Source of the DNA: an uncultured Kangiellaceae bacterium
Lineage (GTDB): Bacteria > Pseudomonadota > Gammaproteobacteria > Enterobacterales > Kangiellaceae
Assembly: GCA_905479925.1 (NCBI GenBank)
Contig: CAJQOL010000013.1
Coordinates: 1-64,000, forward strand
Length of the DNA stretch: 64,000 bases
Reading direction: 5' to 3'
Within the stretch, counting starts at the first letter, position 1. Each line of letters starts with the position of its first letter. A program made the translations under genes and the position numbers. The notes beneath the pieces were generated by a model. The model was not told the DNA's origin. It was given only the letters and a program-made list of their open reading frames with translations, and made no database searches. Below, piece by piece: positions 17,431-29,024 of the stretch.

Positions 17431-20400
17431 ATGACCCAATTTTCTAACTCTAAAAATACTAAAGAACAAAGTGATCATCATGGGTCGAAACGGTCTCGTT
17501 CACTTTATACGCATTCTATAATTTGGTTATTACTTGTCGCACTTTTTCCGCTTACCATAATCTCCGTTTTTAACTATAACGAAACAACTCTCTCCCTCAA
17601 AAATGAGATCGAACAGAAGACTTTTCAATCAGCCATAATGAAACACCATTCACTCAAAGAATGGCTAGAAAGACTCGTTACCGACGTTAAGAACCAATCA
17701 ACCAATAACAGCTATGTAAAGCTACTGGAAGAAAAAACTAACCTTTGGAAACAAGCGGAGCAGAGCCCTAGTGAATTTAAAAAAGCACAAGCTTCTTTAG
17801 CTCCCTCATCATTACTAAATGCTATAAATTTACCTACCGATTTTAGTAACAACTTTAAGAATTGGTTTTTAGTTGACTCTGATCTAAATATTCTGCACAG
17901 CCAAATCAATTCATCGGCAATTACTAAGAATTTGGGTGCTCCGAGTATCCAAAATGAAGAGTGGTTAAACGCATTGAATTTAACCCTTACAAGAGGAGCA
18001 ATGTCATTCTCTGGGACTATCGCTAATTTTGAAGATGACGGTCCTAGCACTAGCTATATATTTGCCCCTCTCTATGGAAAAAAACAAACGATAGTTGGAG
18101 CCCTAGCATTCGAAGTTCAAAATGACACATTTTATAAACGTGTTGTATCGGATTTTTCTACCAATCAACGTTTTTACTTAACTGATATAAGCGGATTACT
18201 ACTTACTCCATTAGAAGGAAAAGTGGATGAAGTATTAAAGCAATCGATAGAACAGCCGCGTTATAAAATGTGGTATCAAGAAAATGGTCAAGTCTTTGCT
18301 ATAGACCAAAATGACAACAGTAACAATATCAAAAGACAAGTGACTTATTCTTATACCGGTCTTAACGGTAAAGAAGTAATCGGTATTCACCAACAGATTA
18401 AAGTTGCCAATTTTAACGCCATTCTCGTCAACGAAATTGATAGGGAAGTCGCTTATTCGCAACTCTATATTTATCAGAAACGATTGTTACTTTTAATAGG
18501 CATGTTATTCATTATTTTAATTACCGTGTCCTTATTTGCCGCAAGAAGTATGAGTCTTCCAATTAGGCAGTTGCTTGCTCTATTTAATAAAAGATTAAGA
18601 GGCGAGCCAACAAATTGGCTCAATAGCAGTCGACAACAAGAAGTCAACCATTTGCAATCGCTAATAGAAGCGTTGTTTACCAGTAGCTACAATACAGAGA
18701 AGGCACTTAAGCAAAGTAATGAAGAAGTTAAATACTCGATTCGGGAGTTATCTGAACAAAAATACGCCCTTGATCAGCATGCGATTGTAGCAACAACTGA
18801 TATCCGTGGGACTATAACTTCCGTCAATCAAAAATTCTGTGATATTAGCGGCTACCTTAAATCAGAGCTGATTGGAAAGAATCATCGAATTTTAAATTCT
18901 GGCTACCATGACAAACAGTTTTTTAGAGAAATGTATCTAACCATTTCTAGCGGTAAAGTATGGGTCAACGAAGTTTGCAACCGGGCGAAAGGCGGAAATC
19001 TCTATTGGGTAGCTACAACAATTGTTCCAAACCTCAATGAAAACGGAAAACCAAAAAGTTATATCGCTATTAGAGAAGAGATAACCCAAAAGAAAGAGGC
19101 TGAGATCGCACTTGCTAAAAGCGAAGCGATAACTCGTAATATTCTAAGTTCGGTTTCAGAAGCAATTATGACGGTCAATACAAATGGCGTTATACTTGAA
19201 GCTAACAAGGCCTCCGAAGAGATATTTTCTTATCAAATGGAATCCGTTGTTGGCTTGCATATTACTGACTTAATGGATGAAGCGCTTTCTGATAAATGTC
19301 AGCGAATATTTACCCGGGTAAACCAGGACAAGAACAACAAATACTTGAACAAGCGAATTAACTTAACCGGTAAAAAAAGCAGTGGGGATTTGTTCCCACT
19401 TGAACTTTCAATTACCGAACTTAGTGTCGATACCAATAGCTACTATGCGGTAATCGTAAAAGATCTAACAAAACAACGTTATGAAGCTCGTCAAAAACAA
19501 CTACTTCTTAAAAACGCAGACCTAAAGCTAAGAATAGCCAAGACTTTGTCTAAGAATATTTTGTTGTGTGATAAGTTGGAGTCAGCTCTTAATATTCTAT
19601 TATCCAGCGGCGTACTATCTCAAGCATTAAAATCAGCTATATTCTTAAATGAAACAGAAACTCAAGCCGCCTATTTAGTGAGTAAAGTAGGGAACTTTGA
19701 AAAAGGCTATGCTCAAGATCGCACGCACTGCTATTCGGTTTGTCAGAATAAGGAGATAGCGATTGAGGACTACACCGATGAAAATGACCTTACCCATGAA
19801 AACGGAGTCAGTGAGAATAATAAACTGACGGCCTATTATGTCCCTATCGCAAACCACGCAGTTGACCTAGAGCAGATATTGGGTGTTTTGATCATTCATA
19901 CTGAGCGTCAAAAAGAAACGAATATAGCTAAGTTAACACTATTACAAGATATAGCCGATCTTTTTGCAGCCGCAATTATTCAAGACAACGCACGACAAAT
20001 GTTGAAACAAGCCAGTGAATTAGCGGACCAAAATAATCAACTTAAGAGCGAATTTTTAGCCAGTATGAGTCATGAAATTAGAACCCCTATGAATGGCGTT
20101 TTAGGTATGCTCGGCCTGCTGCTAAATAGCCGACTGAATGACGATCAAAAACATAAAGCAATGCTAGCTCAGTCAAGCGCCCAATCTTTACTGGTGTTGA
20201 TTAATGATATTTTAGATTTTTCAAAAATTGAAGCCGGCAAACTGGAACTTGAAGAAATTGACTTTGATGTTCAAAAACTTCTCGAAGAATTTGTGCAAAC
20301 TTTCGCTTTAAAAGCACAGGCTATAGGCGTTGAACTTGTATTGGACACCTGCGAGGTGACTGAATCTTTCATAAAAGGTGATCCCAATAGACTCCGCCAA

Positions 20401-22341
20401 GTGCTGACAAACTTGGTTGGCAACGCGATCAAATTTACTGAGAAAGGCGAGATTGTTATTCGTGCTAAGTTAACGATGCAACTAAATGGCGAATACATTT
20501 TTGAATGCTCGGTCGAAGATTCAGGCATTGGCATTCCTAAAAATAAAACAGAGTCCATGTTTAAAGAATTCACTCAAATCGATGCATCAACCACTCGTCG
20601 ATACGGAGGCACCGGGCTCGGTCTGTCTATATGCAAAAAGATATGCAACCTTATGAAAGGCGACATCTCAGTCAAAAGTGAGGTAGGTAAAGGTAGTCAG
20701 TTTCATTTCCATGTGAGTGTTCTGCCAAGCGAACGCTCCACACTGATTGTGCCAAATGAAGATCTAAGTGAACTTCACCTAATGGTGGTAGACGACAACG
20801 AAACCGCTCGCGATGTTATTAGCAAGCAATTAACTCGCTGGGGAGCTTCGGTTCAGCAGGCTGGCAGCGGAAAAGAAGCCCTGAAAAAACTTACGAATAA
20901 TTATGACTCCGATAATACCAATATAGACGCGATATTTGTCGATACAAAAATGCCGGTCATGGACGGCTTTACTTTCGTAGAAAAAGTAAAACGACTCGAT
21001 AAATTCAGTTCTGTGGACTTCGTCATGATGAAATCACTAGCTGATGAAAATGAACTTAACCTTCTACAAAACGCAAAAATAAGTAGCTATTTTACAAAGC
21101 CCGCTTCAACCTTTGATCTACTAAAAGCTATCTCGAGAATCTTCAGCAAGGATAATTCGGTCAATAACTCGGTTAATAACTTGGTTAGCGCACAGAACTT
21201 TAATCAAGCGAACGCAAATGACTCGGTTACTGAAAGCTTAGCTAATCGGCGAATATTACTAGTAGAAGATAATCCCATCAATCAGGAAGTGGTCCTTGGT
21301 ATTTTAGAGGATACGGAGCTTACCGTTGATATAGCAAACAATGGCGTCGAAGCTATCCATATTTTGAGCCAGAGTTCCCTTAGAAAATATGATTTGGTGC
21401 TAATGGATTGTCAAATGCCAGAGATGGATGGTTATCAGACAACTAAAAATATTCGAGCCGGAAAAACCGGAGAGTGTAATTTAACAATACCGATAGTCGC
21501 TATGACCGCTAATGCCATGCAAGGCGACAAGGAAAAATGCTTGGCAAGCGGTATGGACGACTATTTACCAAAACCTGTGGAACCCAATGTACTCATCCAG
21601 AAAATAAAGGAATGGTTGTTTACAAATCAAAGTACAGAAGAGCAACTTCAGCAAACCGTTCAGGTGGAGCAACCTTCCTTAGAAGCGGCTAATTACGAAG
21701 ATATCGAGGTAGTCTGGGATAAAAATGGAGCGCTTAAGCGCGTCATGGGCAAAGAAAAGCTGCTGTTAAGATTAATCACCCTTTTTATTGAGGATACACC
21801 TAATAAGATTTCCAGCTTAGAACAAGCGGTTAAGGATTCGAATATCGCTGAGGTAAAACTGATAGCACATACTGTGAAGGGCCTTGCTGGCAATATTAAT
21901 GCTGAACAGTTAAGAGCTTCAAGTGAAAAACTGGAAAAGTTTGCCCGTGACGAAAATACAGCGCCCTTTAATGAGATACTAAAAAAGATCAAAACATCCC
22001 TTACCCTGCTTTTGGTGGAGCTCAATCAATTTGTCAACGACAACCAGAGCGAGCAGACTTCTACTGTCTTTGACAAAGAAAAAGCGACCGAACTCTTTAA
22101 AGCCTTGTCTATTAAAATTGAACAAAATGACTATATTGACCAAGATGAAGTAGACCAATTCTGCGGACAGTTCTCGCAAAAAAGCTGTCAAGAGTTTATA
22201 AGTCAACTACGCAGCCAACTTGCGCAATTTGATAATGAAAATGCACGAGCCAGTTTGGAGCAAATTGCTCAAGTCTCCCAATTAGAGATTGTTTTAACCG
22301 CTAATAATATCTCGCAGTCTGGCGGTACCACCAATGGATAA
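17431..22341 (+). CDS. hybrid sensor histidine kinase with two PAS, GAF, two receiver domains and Hpt
   Basis: Large inner-membrane phosphorelay kinase of 1636 residues. A membrane segment lies near 28-48, followed by a periplasmic sensor of about 300 residues (Cache-like by size) and a second membrane segment near 350-370. PAS domains start near 447 and 571, and a GAF-like part lies at about 700-860. The dimerisation helix has [11 protein letters not shown] with His881, followed by the ATPase with [10 protein letters not shown] and GTGLGLSI. Receiver 1 begins near 1116 with acceptor Asp1171, and receiver 2 near 1274 with Asp1326. The Hpt has His1480 in AHTVKGLAG. The layout resembles BarA/ArcB-type kinases. 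It overlaps the diguanylate cyclase gene by eight bases, so that protein is the likely output. Confidence 0.9.
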   Translation: MTQFSNSKNTKEQSDHHGSKRSRSLYTHSIIWLLLVALFPLTIISVFNYNETTLSLKNEIEQKTFQSAIMKHHSLKEWLERLVTDVKNQSTNNSYVKLLEEKTNLWKQAEQSPSEFKKAQASLAPSSLLNAINLPTDFSNNFKNWFLVDSDLNILHSQINSSAITKNLGAPSIQNEEWLNALNLTLTRGAMSFSGTIANFEDDGPSTSYIFAPLYGKKQTIVGALAFEVQNDTFYKRVVSDFSTNQRFYLTDISGLLLTPLEGKVDEVLKQSIEQPRYKMWYQENGQVFAIDQNDNSNNIKRQVTYSYTGLNGKEVIGIHQQIKVANFNAILVNEIDREVAYSQLYIYQKRLLLLIGMLFIILITVSLFAARSMSLPIRQLLALFNKRLRGEPTNWLNSSRQQEVNHLQSLIEALFTSSYNTEKALKQSNEEVKYSIRELSEQKYALDQHAIVATTDIRGTITSVNQKFCDISGYLKSELIGKNHRILNSGYHDKQFFREMYLTISSGKVWVNEVCNRAKGGNLYWVATTIVPNLNENGKPKSYIAIREEITQKKEAEIALAKSEAITRNILSSVSEAIMTVNTNGVILEANKASEEIFSYQMESVVGLHITDLMDEALSDKCQRIFTRVNQDKNNKYLNKRINLTGKKSSGDLFPLELSITELSVDTNSYYAVIVKDLTKQRYEARQKQLLLKNADLKLRIAKTLSKNILLCDKLESALNILLSSGVLSQALKSAIFLNETETQAAYLVSKVGNFEKGYAQDRTHCYSVCQNKEIAIEDYTDENDLTHENGVSENNKLTAYYVPIANHAVDLEQILGVLIIHTERQKETNIAKLTLLQDIADLFAAAIIQDNARQMLKQASELADQNNQLKSEFLASMSHEIRTPMNGVLGMLGLLLNSRLNDDQKHKAMLAQSSAQSLLVLINDILDFSKIEAGKLELEEIDFDVQKLLEEFVQTFALKAQAIGVELVLDTCEVTESFIKGDPNRLRQVLTNLVGNAIKFTEKGEIVIRAKLTMQLNGEYIFECSVEDSGIGIPKNKTESMFKEFTQIDASTTRRYGGTGLGLSICKKICNLMKGDISVKSEVGKGSQFHFHVSVLPSERSTLIVPNEDLSELHLMVVDDNETARDVISKQLTRWGASVQQAGSGKEALKKLTNNYDSDNTNIDAIFVDTKMPVMDGFTFVEKVKRLDKFSSVDFVMMKSLADENELNLLQNAKISSYFTKPASTFDLLKAISRIFSKDNSVNNSVNNLVSAQNFNQANANDSVTESLANRRILLVEDNPINQEVVLGILEDTELTVDIANNGVEAIHILSQSSLRKYDLVLMDCQMPEMDGYQTTKNIRAGKTGECNLTIPIVAMTANAMQGDKEKCLASGMDDYLPKPVEPNVLIQKIKEWLFTNQSTEEQLQQTVQVEQPSLEAANYEDIEVVWDKNGALKRVMGKEKLLLRLITLFIEDTPNKISSLEQAVKDSNIAEVKLIAHTVKGLAGNINAEQLRASSEKLEKFARDENTAPFNEILKKIKTSLTLLLVELNQFVNDNQSEQTSTVFDKEKATELFKALSIKIEQNDYIDQDEVDQFCGQFSQKSCQEFISQLRSQLAQFDNENARASLEQIAQVSQLEIVLTANNISQSGGTTNG
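21157..21192 (+). repeat. three 12 bp tandem repeats in the linker between receiver domains
   Basis: TCGGTCAATAAC, TCGGTTAATAAC and TTGGTTAGCGCA encode SVNN, SVNN and LVSA between receiver 1 and receiver 2. The third copy is diverged. Confidence 0.75.
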
Positions 22342-23230
22342 AGAGGCCACCATATTACTGGTTGATGACGAACCAATTAACTTGCAACTATTAGCAAACT
22401 ATCTAAGTGATGACTACCTCATTAAAGTCGCAAAGAATGGCGAGCAATGCTTGGAAATATGTGCATTAGATGATAAACCCGATCTCATTTTATTAGATGT
22501 CGATATGCCAGGATTAGACGGTTATGCGGTTTGTAGGCGTTTGAAGCAAGACTTAGATACCGCTGAGATTCCGGTAATATTTGTAACGGCCCTAGATAAT
22601 GAAGAAGATGAGGAAAAAGCGCTTAGCTTAGGGGCTGTTGACTTTCTTTCTAAACCGGTTCGTGTAGGTATCCTTAAAGCCCGTTTAAAAACCCATTTAG
22701 AGCTTAAACTAAAACGGGATCAGCTAGAAGAAATGGCTATGAAGGATCAACTAACCGGTCTATTCAATCGTCACTATCTACTCGAGTCTGCTAATCATCG
22801 CGTTGCAAGAGCAATGAGAAATGATTACCCAATTAGTTTATTAATGATTGATATAGACCACTTTAAAATCATTAACGATACCCATGGACATAGCGTGGGC
22901 GACGACATTCTTATCGCGGTCGCTACCTTGTTGAAGCAAGAGAGTCGACAAGAGGACATAGTTGCTCGTTTTGGTGGTGAGGAGTTTGTAATATTTTTGG
23001 ATGAATGTGAGACCTCAGTAGCTCACAAGATTGCCGAGCGTATACGAATGAGGATAGAAGAATTAAAACCTAAAGACTTGAATATTTCGGCAAGTATTGG
23101 CGTAGCTCAACTGCACAATGGCAAAGAGGGTTTTGCTAAATTAATTAAGCGCGCAGATGATGCAATGTACCTAGCAAAGGAAAGTGGAAGAAACAGAGTA
23201 ATTGTTGATAGAGCATTTAGGGAAAATTAA
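22334..23230 (+). CDS. response regulator with GGDEF diguanylate cyclase domain (PleD-like)
   Basis: Makes the second messenger c-di-GMP on phosphorylation. The 298 residues hold a receiver domain (1-125; DD at 11-12, acceptor Asp55 in LLDVDMPG) and a GGDEF domain. The active-site loop reads GGEEF at 214-218, which is compatible with activity. RQED at 205-208, five residues before it, matches the RxxD inhibitory site, so product feedback is expected. Its start overlaps the hybrid kinase gene by eight bases, arguing for translational coupling and a kinase-to-cyclase signal path. Confidence 0.93.
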   Translation: MDKEATILLVDDEPINLQLLANYLSDDYLIKVAKNGEQCLEICALDDKPDLILLDVDMPGLDGYAVCRRLKQDLDTAEIPVIFVTALDNEEDEEKALSLGAVDFLSKPVRVGILKARLKTHLELKLKRDQLEEMAMKDQLTGLFNRHYLLESANHRVARAMRNDYPISLLMIDIDHFKIINDTHGHSVGDDILIAVATLLKQESRQEDIVARFGGEEFVIFLDECETSVAHKIAERIRMRIEELKPKDLNISASIGVAQLHNGKEGFAKLIKRADDAMYLAKESGRNRVIVDRAFREN

Positions 23231-23321
23231 ACCCCGATTAATCTTTTTTACTTTTGTAAATAAGCACTAGTGCTTCAATTTCGGTTTATCAAATACGCCA
23301 TACCTACTAACTCCAAAAAAG

Positions 23322-23939
23322 CTAAAACAAAAGCCTTATTGCGATAACCACTAACATCACTCCCATCCCCCAATCAATAAAATGGCCATGCTGCTGGTAC
23401 CAGTTGAGAACTAGTGGTCTTGAAAATCCCCATGCGACAATTGCGAACCAAATAAAGGTATAAACGGATAACCAAGCGCCATAACCAAACTGAATCAATA
23501 GTGGCGTATCAATACTCACGATATTAGTAAACAAGGCAACAAAGAACAGAGTCACTTTAGGGTTTAATACATTAACAAAAAAACCTTGTTTAACCGCTTG
23601 AAAAGGTGAAATAACGATCTGAGTTACAGCTGACTCGGCCGTCGCTTCAGGCGAAGAAGGCCTGGATTGAGAGCAGCCGTAGGCAAGCCATAATAAATAT
23701 CCTGCACCTAACCACTTAATTAATGTGAATAATAGTTCCGAGCCTGCTAGCAAAAATGCGACGCCTAATAAGGTGTAAGCAACGTGCACCAAGATCCCTA
23801 AACCAATGCCTAGCGCGGTATATAGGCCGGTAGATTTACCGGCATTGAGGGTATTTTTTAGCACCACCGCAAAATCAGCGCCGGGGCTAGCGACGGCAAA
23901 AATATGAGCGGTTGCTAACAAAAGAAATTCACTTAGCAC
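23322..23939 (-). CDS. LysE/RhtB family amino-acid exporter
   Basis: The 205-residue integral membrane protein has about six hydrophobic segments and the N-terminal family signature PGADFAVVLKNTLNAG. Members export amino acids such as lysine, threonine or homoserine lactones; the substrate cannot be told here. The start is GTG at 23939 with an AAGGGG ribosome site. glnS lies 46 bp upstream on the same strand, so the two may be co-transcribed. Confidence 0.85.
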   Translation of the reverse strand: MLSEFLLLATAHIFAVASPGADFAVVLKNTLNAGKSTGLYTALGIGLGILVHVAYTLLGVAFLLAGSELLFTLIKWLGAGYLLWLAYGCSQSRPSSPEATAESAVTQIVISPFQAVKQGFFVNVLNPKVTLFFVALFTNIVSIDTPLLIQFGYGAWLSVYTFIWFAIVAWGFSRPLVLNWYQQHGHFIDWGMGVMLVVIAIRLLF

Positions 23940-23985
23940 AGCTATTACCCCTTAGGCTTAACTGAACAGCCGAATTCATTCTAAG

Positions 23986-25683
23986 TTAGCTTTTAGCTTC
24001 AATTTTTGCCCAACTATCCCGTAGCGTCACGGTTCGGTTAAACACTAGGTTATCGGCAGAATGTTGGTATCTATCCGCACAAAAATAACCTTCTCGTTCA
24101 AATTGGAAGACTTGTTCTGGTTTCGCTTCACCCAAAGAAAGTTCCACTCGGGCATCGACCACTTCGACTAAACACTCCGGATTAACGCAATCTAGAAAAT
24201 TCTCTTCTGCAGCCGGATTAGCTACATTGAATAACCGATCATACAATCGCACCGTAGCAGGTTTAGAGTGACTTTCTGAAACCCAATGGATAACCCCTTT
24301 CGGCTTATAACCCTCTGGGTTTTTGCCCAGAGTATTGAGGTCAACGGTACATAAAAGTTCTACGATATTTCCCTGCCCATCTCTTACAATTTCGTCACAA
24401 GTAATAACATAAGCATTTCTTAAGCGAACCGCTTTACCTAGAACTAGACGCTTGTATTTCTTATTAGCACTTTCCCTAAAATCTGCTTGGTCAATTAATA
24501 TTGTTTTTGAAAAAAATATTTCTCTCTTTCCCATAGATTCTTTTTGTGGATGTATCGGTGCTTGAATCGACTCTACTTTATCATCTGGGTAGTTTACTAA
24601 CGTTACCTTTAATGGATTAAGCACCGCCATCGCTCTACCAGCGTTTTCACCCAAATCTTCACGTACTGAATTTTCTAGCAAACTCATTTCTACCGTATGT
24701 ACCTTTTTAGTAACTCCGGTTCGACCGATAAAATCTCGGATTGCAGCAGCTGAGTAACCGCGTCGACGCATTCCCGATATTGTAGGCATTCGAGGATCAT
24801 CCCAACCATCCACGACTCCCTCATTTACCAATAGATTTAATTTACGCTTACTTGTAATGGTATGTTCTAGGTTCAGTCTTGAAAACTCTATTTGTTGCGG
24901 ATGACAGTCAATTGTAATATTTTCCAAAAACCAATCGTACAAAGGTCTGTGATCTTCAAACTCTAAGGTACAAAGTGAATGAGTGATACCTTCAATGGCG
25001 TCTGAAATCCCGTGGGTAAAATCGTATGTTGGATAAATACACCACTTATCTCCAGTTCTAATGTGGTGTGCTTTCTTGATTCGATAAATAACCGGATCTC
25101 GTAAGTTGATATTAGGCGAAGACATATCAATTTTAGCCCTTAGAGCGATAGAACCATCCTCAAACTCTCCGGCTTTCATTCGATTAAACAGGTCCAAATT
25201 TTCCGCTACAGCTCTATCACGATAAGGACTATTTTTGCCTGGCTCCGTTAATGTACCGCGGTAATCGCGCATTTCTTCCATGCTCAGCTCACAAACGTAA
25301 GCGACACCTTTCTCAATTAGCTCTACGGCATAATCGAATAATCGATCAAAGTAGTCCGCCGAATGTTTTATTTCTCCGGCCCACTTAAAACCTAACCATT
25401 CCACATCATTTGCAATTGCTTCTGCGTAAGCCGCCTCTTCCTTAGCTGGGTTAGTATCATCAAAACGCAAATTACACTCGCCGTTATAATCTTTAGCAAT
25501 ACCAAAATTGATACAGATAGACTTAGCATGGCCGATATGCAGAAAGCCATTTGGCTCAGGAGGAAAACGAGTTTGAACGTTAGTTCTTTTTCCAGACTCT
25601 AGATCGTTGTCAATAATGTTACGGATAAAGTTTGTTGGCTTAACATTAGATGCTTCTGCATCAGCTGTATTTGAATCGCTCAT
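23986..25683 (-). CDS. glnS: glutaminyl-tRNA synthetase
   Basis: Class I aminoacyl-tRNA synthetase that charges tRNA-Gln. The 565 residues are the normal length. The signature is [15 protein letters not shown] with HIGH at 49-52, and the second motif is the degenerate KMSKS form ITSKRKL. The C-terminal anticodon-binding beta-barrels are complete. The first 20 residues are a short Ser/Asn-rich extension. The ATG lies at 25683. Confidence 0.97.
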   Translation of the reverse strand: MSDSNTADAEASNVKPTNFIRNIIDNDLESGKRTNVQTRFPPEPNGFLHIGHAKSICINFGIAKDYNGECNLRFDDTNPAKEEAAYAEAIANDVEWLGFKWAGEIKHSADYFDRLFDYAVELIEKGVAYVCELSMEEMRDYRGTLTEPGKNSPYRDRAVAENLDLFNRMKAGEFEDGSIALRAKIDMSSPNINLRDPVIYRIKKAHHIRTGDKWCIYPTYDFTHGISDAIEGITHSLCTLEFEDHRPLYDWFLENITIDCHPQQIEFSRLNLEHTITSKRKLNLLVNEGVVDGWDDPRMPTISGMRRRGYSAAAIRDFIGRTGVTKKVHTVEMSLLENSVREDLGENAGRAMAVLNPLKVTLVNYPDDKVESIQAPIHPQKESMGKREIFFSKTILIDQADFRESANKKYKRLVLGKAVRLRNAYVITCDEIVRDGQGNIVELLCTVDLNTLGKNPEGYKPKGVIHWVSESHSKPATVRLYDRLFNVANPAAEENFLDCVNPECLVEVVDARVELSLGEAKPEQVFQFEREGYFCADRYQHSADNLVFNRTVTLRDSWAKIEAKS

Positions 25684-25922
25684 GGTTAACCTTCGCTTGG
25701 TGCACTTAATTAAAAGTCGCTTGCCTTAAATCAGATAAGTATCAGATCGTTGAGAAAACAACTGGTTGTTTTTCATTTCATCTTAAAGTGGGGATTTTAC
25801 CTTAGAATTAAAGCCCATCCTAAGCATAATTACTTAAAATTATCGCTGTAACCACAACCATTTGGCTATATGTTAGGGTAAAATGCGATTTGACGCCTAA
25901 ACCCCAAATTTCAATATCTATT

Positions 25923-27584
25923 ATGCCATCGACTTTTGACCAAATATTAAAACAAGGTATGGAAGCTTCGCCTCAGCAAGTAGCGCTCTTCAAAAAGAAC
26001 GCCACTCTTAGCTATATCGATTTATGGCAGATGGTTGAACAGCTAGCGGTTAGGCTTTCTACGGATAAAGAAAGCCCAATAACTAATGAGCCTCATTGCG
26101 GTGAGCGCGTGGCAGTCTATTTGCCCAAACAGTTCGAAAGTGTCGCGAGCTTATTCGCCATAAGCCTAGCGAATCAAGTATTTGTGCCTATAAATCCGCT
26201 ACTTAAAGCCGCACAAGTTGGCTATATCATGGAAAACTGTCAGGTTTCGACGTTAATTACGTCATTAGCCAGGTATAAACAGCTCAAGGATACACTGGCG
26301 CAACTGCCATCCCTTAAGCGCATTATTTTGACAGACAGCAATGACCAAGAGCTACCAGAAGGTTGCCTAAAATGGGAAAAGGAGCTAACGATAGCTCGGC
26401 AACAACTTGAAGATACCCAGGAAAATAGCTCGATAACCGATAGCAATGCGCCTATAGATGTCGAGATAGAGACAAGCGCAGAGCAGGACTCCTCAACCAG
26501 GATTGCGGCAATACTATATACCTCAGGCAGTACCGGCCAACCTAAAGGCGTGGTTCTTTCACATCAAAATTTGGTTGAAGGCGCCAAAAGTGTTTCCGCA
26601 TACCTTAACAACGTTTCTTCCGATCGTTTATTAGCAGTACTCCCTTTTAGTTTTGATTATGGACTAAGCCAACTAACGACGGCATTTCTTAGTAGAGCCA
26701 GCGTTGTCCTTTTGGAATACTTATTACCACGGGATGTGATAAATGCAGTTGAAAAGTATCAAATCAGTGGGTTGGCGGCGGTTCCCCCACTTTGGCTGCA
26801 ATTAGCAGATTTGGAGTGGCCAGAAGCTGCTCAAACCTCACTTCGATACATGACCAATAGTGGCGGTGCTATGCCAACTGCTGCCTTAACCTTACTGAAA
26901 AAGCAACTTCCGAAGTCTGACTTCTATTTAATGTATGGCCTAACAGAAGCCTTTAGAAGTACCTATCTTGAACCGGAGCAATTAGCTGAGCGTCCAGAAT
27001 CAATGGGCCAAGCCATCCCAAACGCCACCATTCTGGTTATTAACGACCAAGGCGAGCACGCTAAAGCAAACGAAGAAGGTGAGCTGGTTCATTTGGGTGT
27101 TCATGTTTCATTGGGATATTGGCAAAATGAAGCAAAAACCCAACAAAAGTTTCGTCCTCTTCCAGACACAATGCACGCTCAATACGGAAGTGAAAAGGCG
27201 GTATGGTCCGGTGACCGGGTGAGAAAAGACGAGCAAGGTTATTTGTATTTTATTGGCAGAAATGACGATATGATTAAATGCTCGGGCTACCGTATTAGCC
27301 CCGCAGAAATAGAAGAAGTCATTTACCAGCACCCCAGTATCAAAGAGGTCTCGGCAATCGGCGTGCCGGATCCCAAACTTGGCCAAGCTATTTTATTAGT
27401 ACTGGTTCCACAAAAAACTAATCCAGAAGCCGGTTTTGATGAAAAGACGTTACGTCAGTATTGTCGTCAACAACTGCCTAACTTTATGCAGCCGAAGCAC
27501 ATAGAACTAATAAATTCGCTTCCGCGTAACCCCAATGGTAAAATCAACCGTCAATTACTTGCTCAAAAATATACCGCTAAATAG
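25923..27584 (+). CDS. acyl-CoA ligase (AMP-forming), exosortase-A-associated type
   Basis: ANL-superfamily adenylating enzyme. From ATG 25923 it has 553 residues. The phosphate-binding loop YTSGSTGQPKG lies near residues 197-210, MYGLTEAFRSTY follows, and the hinge and C-terminal part ends with PRNPNGKINR carrying the catalytic Lys. A TTG start at 25890 is also possible; neither has a clear ribosome site. With the PLP decarboxylase 50 bp downstream, it matches the pair usually found with exosortase A / PEP-CTERM exopolysaccharide loci. No exosortase, PEP-CTERM protein or acyl carrier protein is seen here. The substrate is unknown. Confidence 0.82.
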   Translation: MPSTFDQILKQGMEASPQQVALFKKNATLSYIDLWQMVEQLAVRLSTDKESPITNEPHCGERVAVYLPKQFESVASLFAISLANQVFVPINPLLKAAQVGYIMENCQVSTLITSLARYKQLKDTLAQLPSLKRIILTDSNDQELPEGCLKWEKELTIARQQLEDTQENSSITDSNAPIDVEIETSAEQDSSTRIAAILYTSGSTGQPKGVVLSHQNLVEGAKSVSAYLNNVSSDRLLAVLPFSFDYGLSQLTTAFLSRASVVLLEYLLPRDVINAVEKYQISGLAAVPPLWLQLADLEWPEAAQTSLRYMTNSGGAMPTAALTLLKKQLPKSDFYLMYGLTEAFRSTYLEPEQLAERPESMGQAIPNATILVINDQGEHAKANEEGELVHLGVHVSLGYWQNEAKTQQKFRPLPDTMHAQYGSEKAVWSGDRVRKDEQGYLYFIGRNDDMIKCSGYRISPAEIEEVIYQHPSIKEVSAIGVPDPKLGQAILLVLVPQKTNPEAGFDEKTLRQYCRQQLPNFMQPKHIELINSLPRNPNGKINRQLLAQKYTAK

Positions 27585-27634
27585 CGGCAATTCAAACTGT
27601 TTGCTAGTACTCACGTTATTCTTGGAGGCTATTG

Positions 27635-28885
27635 ATGCCGCAATCTCACTCTAACAAAAAACCAGTTGAACATACCCCAATGTCTCAATTTAAGAGTGAT
27701 GGGCAACAATTATTGGTTAATGGTAAACAGTTGCGAGAGCTGAAATCTCGTGCCGGTAAAACCCCTTTTTATGCCTACGATAGGTCGATTATCGAAAACA
27801 ATATCAATCATTTTAGAAGCAGCATGCCTAGCCGTTTAGGGTTGCACTATGCCATTAAGGCCAACCCAATGCCTGCTCTAGTCGATTTTATTTCACCGCT
27901 CGTAGATGGTCTCGATGTTGCCAGCGGACTTGAGCTAAATGTGGCGCTTAACAGTGGCAAATCGGCCAGCGCTATTAGTTTTGCAGGTCCCGGAAAAAAC
28001 CTATCAGAGCTAGAGATGGCTGTAGCCACTGGTGCCACAATCAATATCGAGTCAACCACTGAGCTTGAAAGGCTCAATCAACTATCTGAAACAATCGGCA
28101 AACCAGCCAACATTGCGGTGCGAGTCAATCCCGATTTCGAATTAAAGTCCTCGGGAATGAAAATGGGTGGAGGTTCGCAGCAATTTGGTATCGACGCTGA
28201 ACAGGTTCCAGACGTGTTAAACGCCATCAAATCTTCAGAGCATTACTATAAAGGGCTGCATATATTTACCGGCTCTCAAAACTTAAATGCCGATTCAATT
28301 AAAGTTGCCCATGAGAATATCTTTGCACTAGCAGTACGCTTACAACGCGACGCTCAAATGCCGATACAATGTTTAAACATTGGTGGAGGTTTAGGCATTC
28401 CTTATTTCCCGGGAGAAAAACCGCTGCAACTTAACGAAATAGCCGATGCTTTGGAGCTTCATCTGGATAGTTTCTACCAAGAGTTTGGGGATACCCACAT
28501 TGCAATGGAGTTAGGTCGATATCTTGTTGGAAACGCCGGTATTTATGTTTGCGAAGTCACCGATATAAAAGAGTCAAGAGGTACCCGGTTCGCCATTGTT
28601 AACGGCGGGTTACACCATCACCTTTCGGCTTCGGGAAACTTTGGTCAAGTCATTCGCAAGAACTACCCTGTTGCCATTGGTAATAAAATGGATAAACCAA
28701 ACGCCGGCCCCCTTCAAATCGTTGGCCCGCTATGCACACCATTGGATATAATGGCCAACAAATACGATTTACCTGATACAGACATAGGCGATCTGGTTGT
28801 TATATACCAATCGGGCGCTTATGGTTTTACCGCGAGCCCTAGGGATTTCCTTAGTCACCCGCAACCCGTTGAAATGCTGGTATAG
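27635..28885 (+). CDS. PLP-dependent decarboxylase, exosortase-A-associated type
   Basis: Alanine-racemase-fold (group IV) decarboxylase related to diaminopimelate and ornithine decarboxylases. The PLP Lys75 lies in HYAIKANP, the glycine-rich phosphate site in NIGGGLGIPYF, and the C-terminal substrate/PLP part includes GPLCTPLD with the catalytic Cys and SGAYGF. ATG 27635 with GGAGG upstream is preferred over the TTG three bases earlier. The 416 residues are the usual length. It probably works with the upstream ligase on a small acyl or amino-acid precursor; the reaction is not established. Confidence 0.85.
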   Translation: MPQSHSNKKPVEHTPMSQFKSDGQQLLVNGKQLRELKSRAGKTPFYAYDRSIIENNINHFRSSMPSRLGLHYAIKANPMPALVDFISPLVDGLDVASGLELNVALNSGKSASAISFAGPGKNLSELEMAVATGATINIESTTELERLNQLSETIGKPANIAVRVNPDFELKSSGMKMGGGSQQFGIDAEQVPDVLNAIKSSEHYYKGLHIFTGSQNLNADSIKVAHENIFALAVRLQRDAQMPIQCLNIGGGLGIPYFPGEKPLQLNEIADALELHLDSFYQEFGDTHIAMELGRYLVGNAGIYVCEVTDIKESRGTRFAIVNGGLHHHLSASGNFGQVIRKNYPVAIGNKMDKPNAGPLQIVGPLCTPLDIMANKYDLPDTDIGDLVVIYQSGAYGFTASPRDFLSHPQPVEMLV

Positions 28886-29024
28886 TCAGATGTCTATTGG
28901 TGAGTAATGTTCGTTCATATACAGTCACCGATAGGGATGCTATATTAAACCTTAGTGCCTCAACGAATCGATAACTGAAACAAAGAATCAAGTACCAACT
29001 ATCTAATTAGGATTATTTTTCCAT

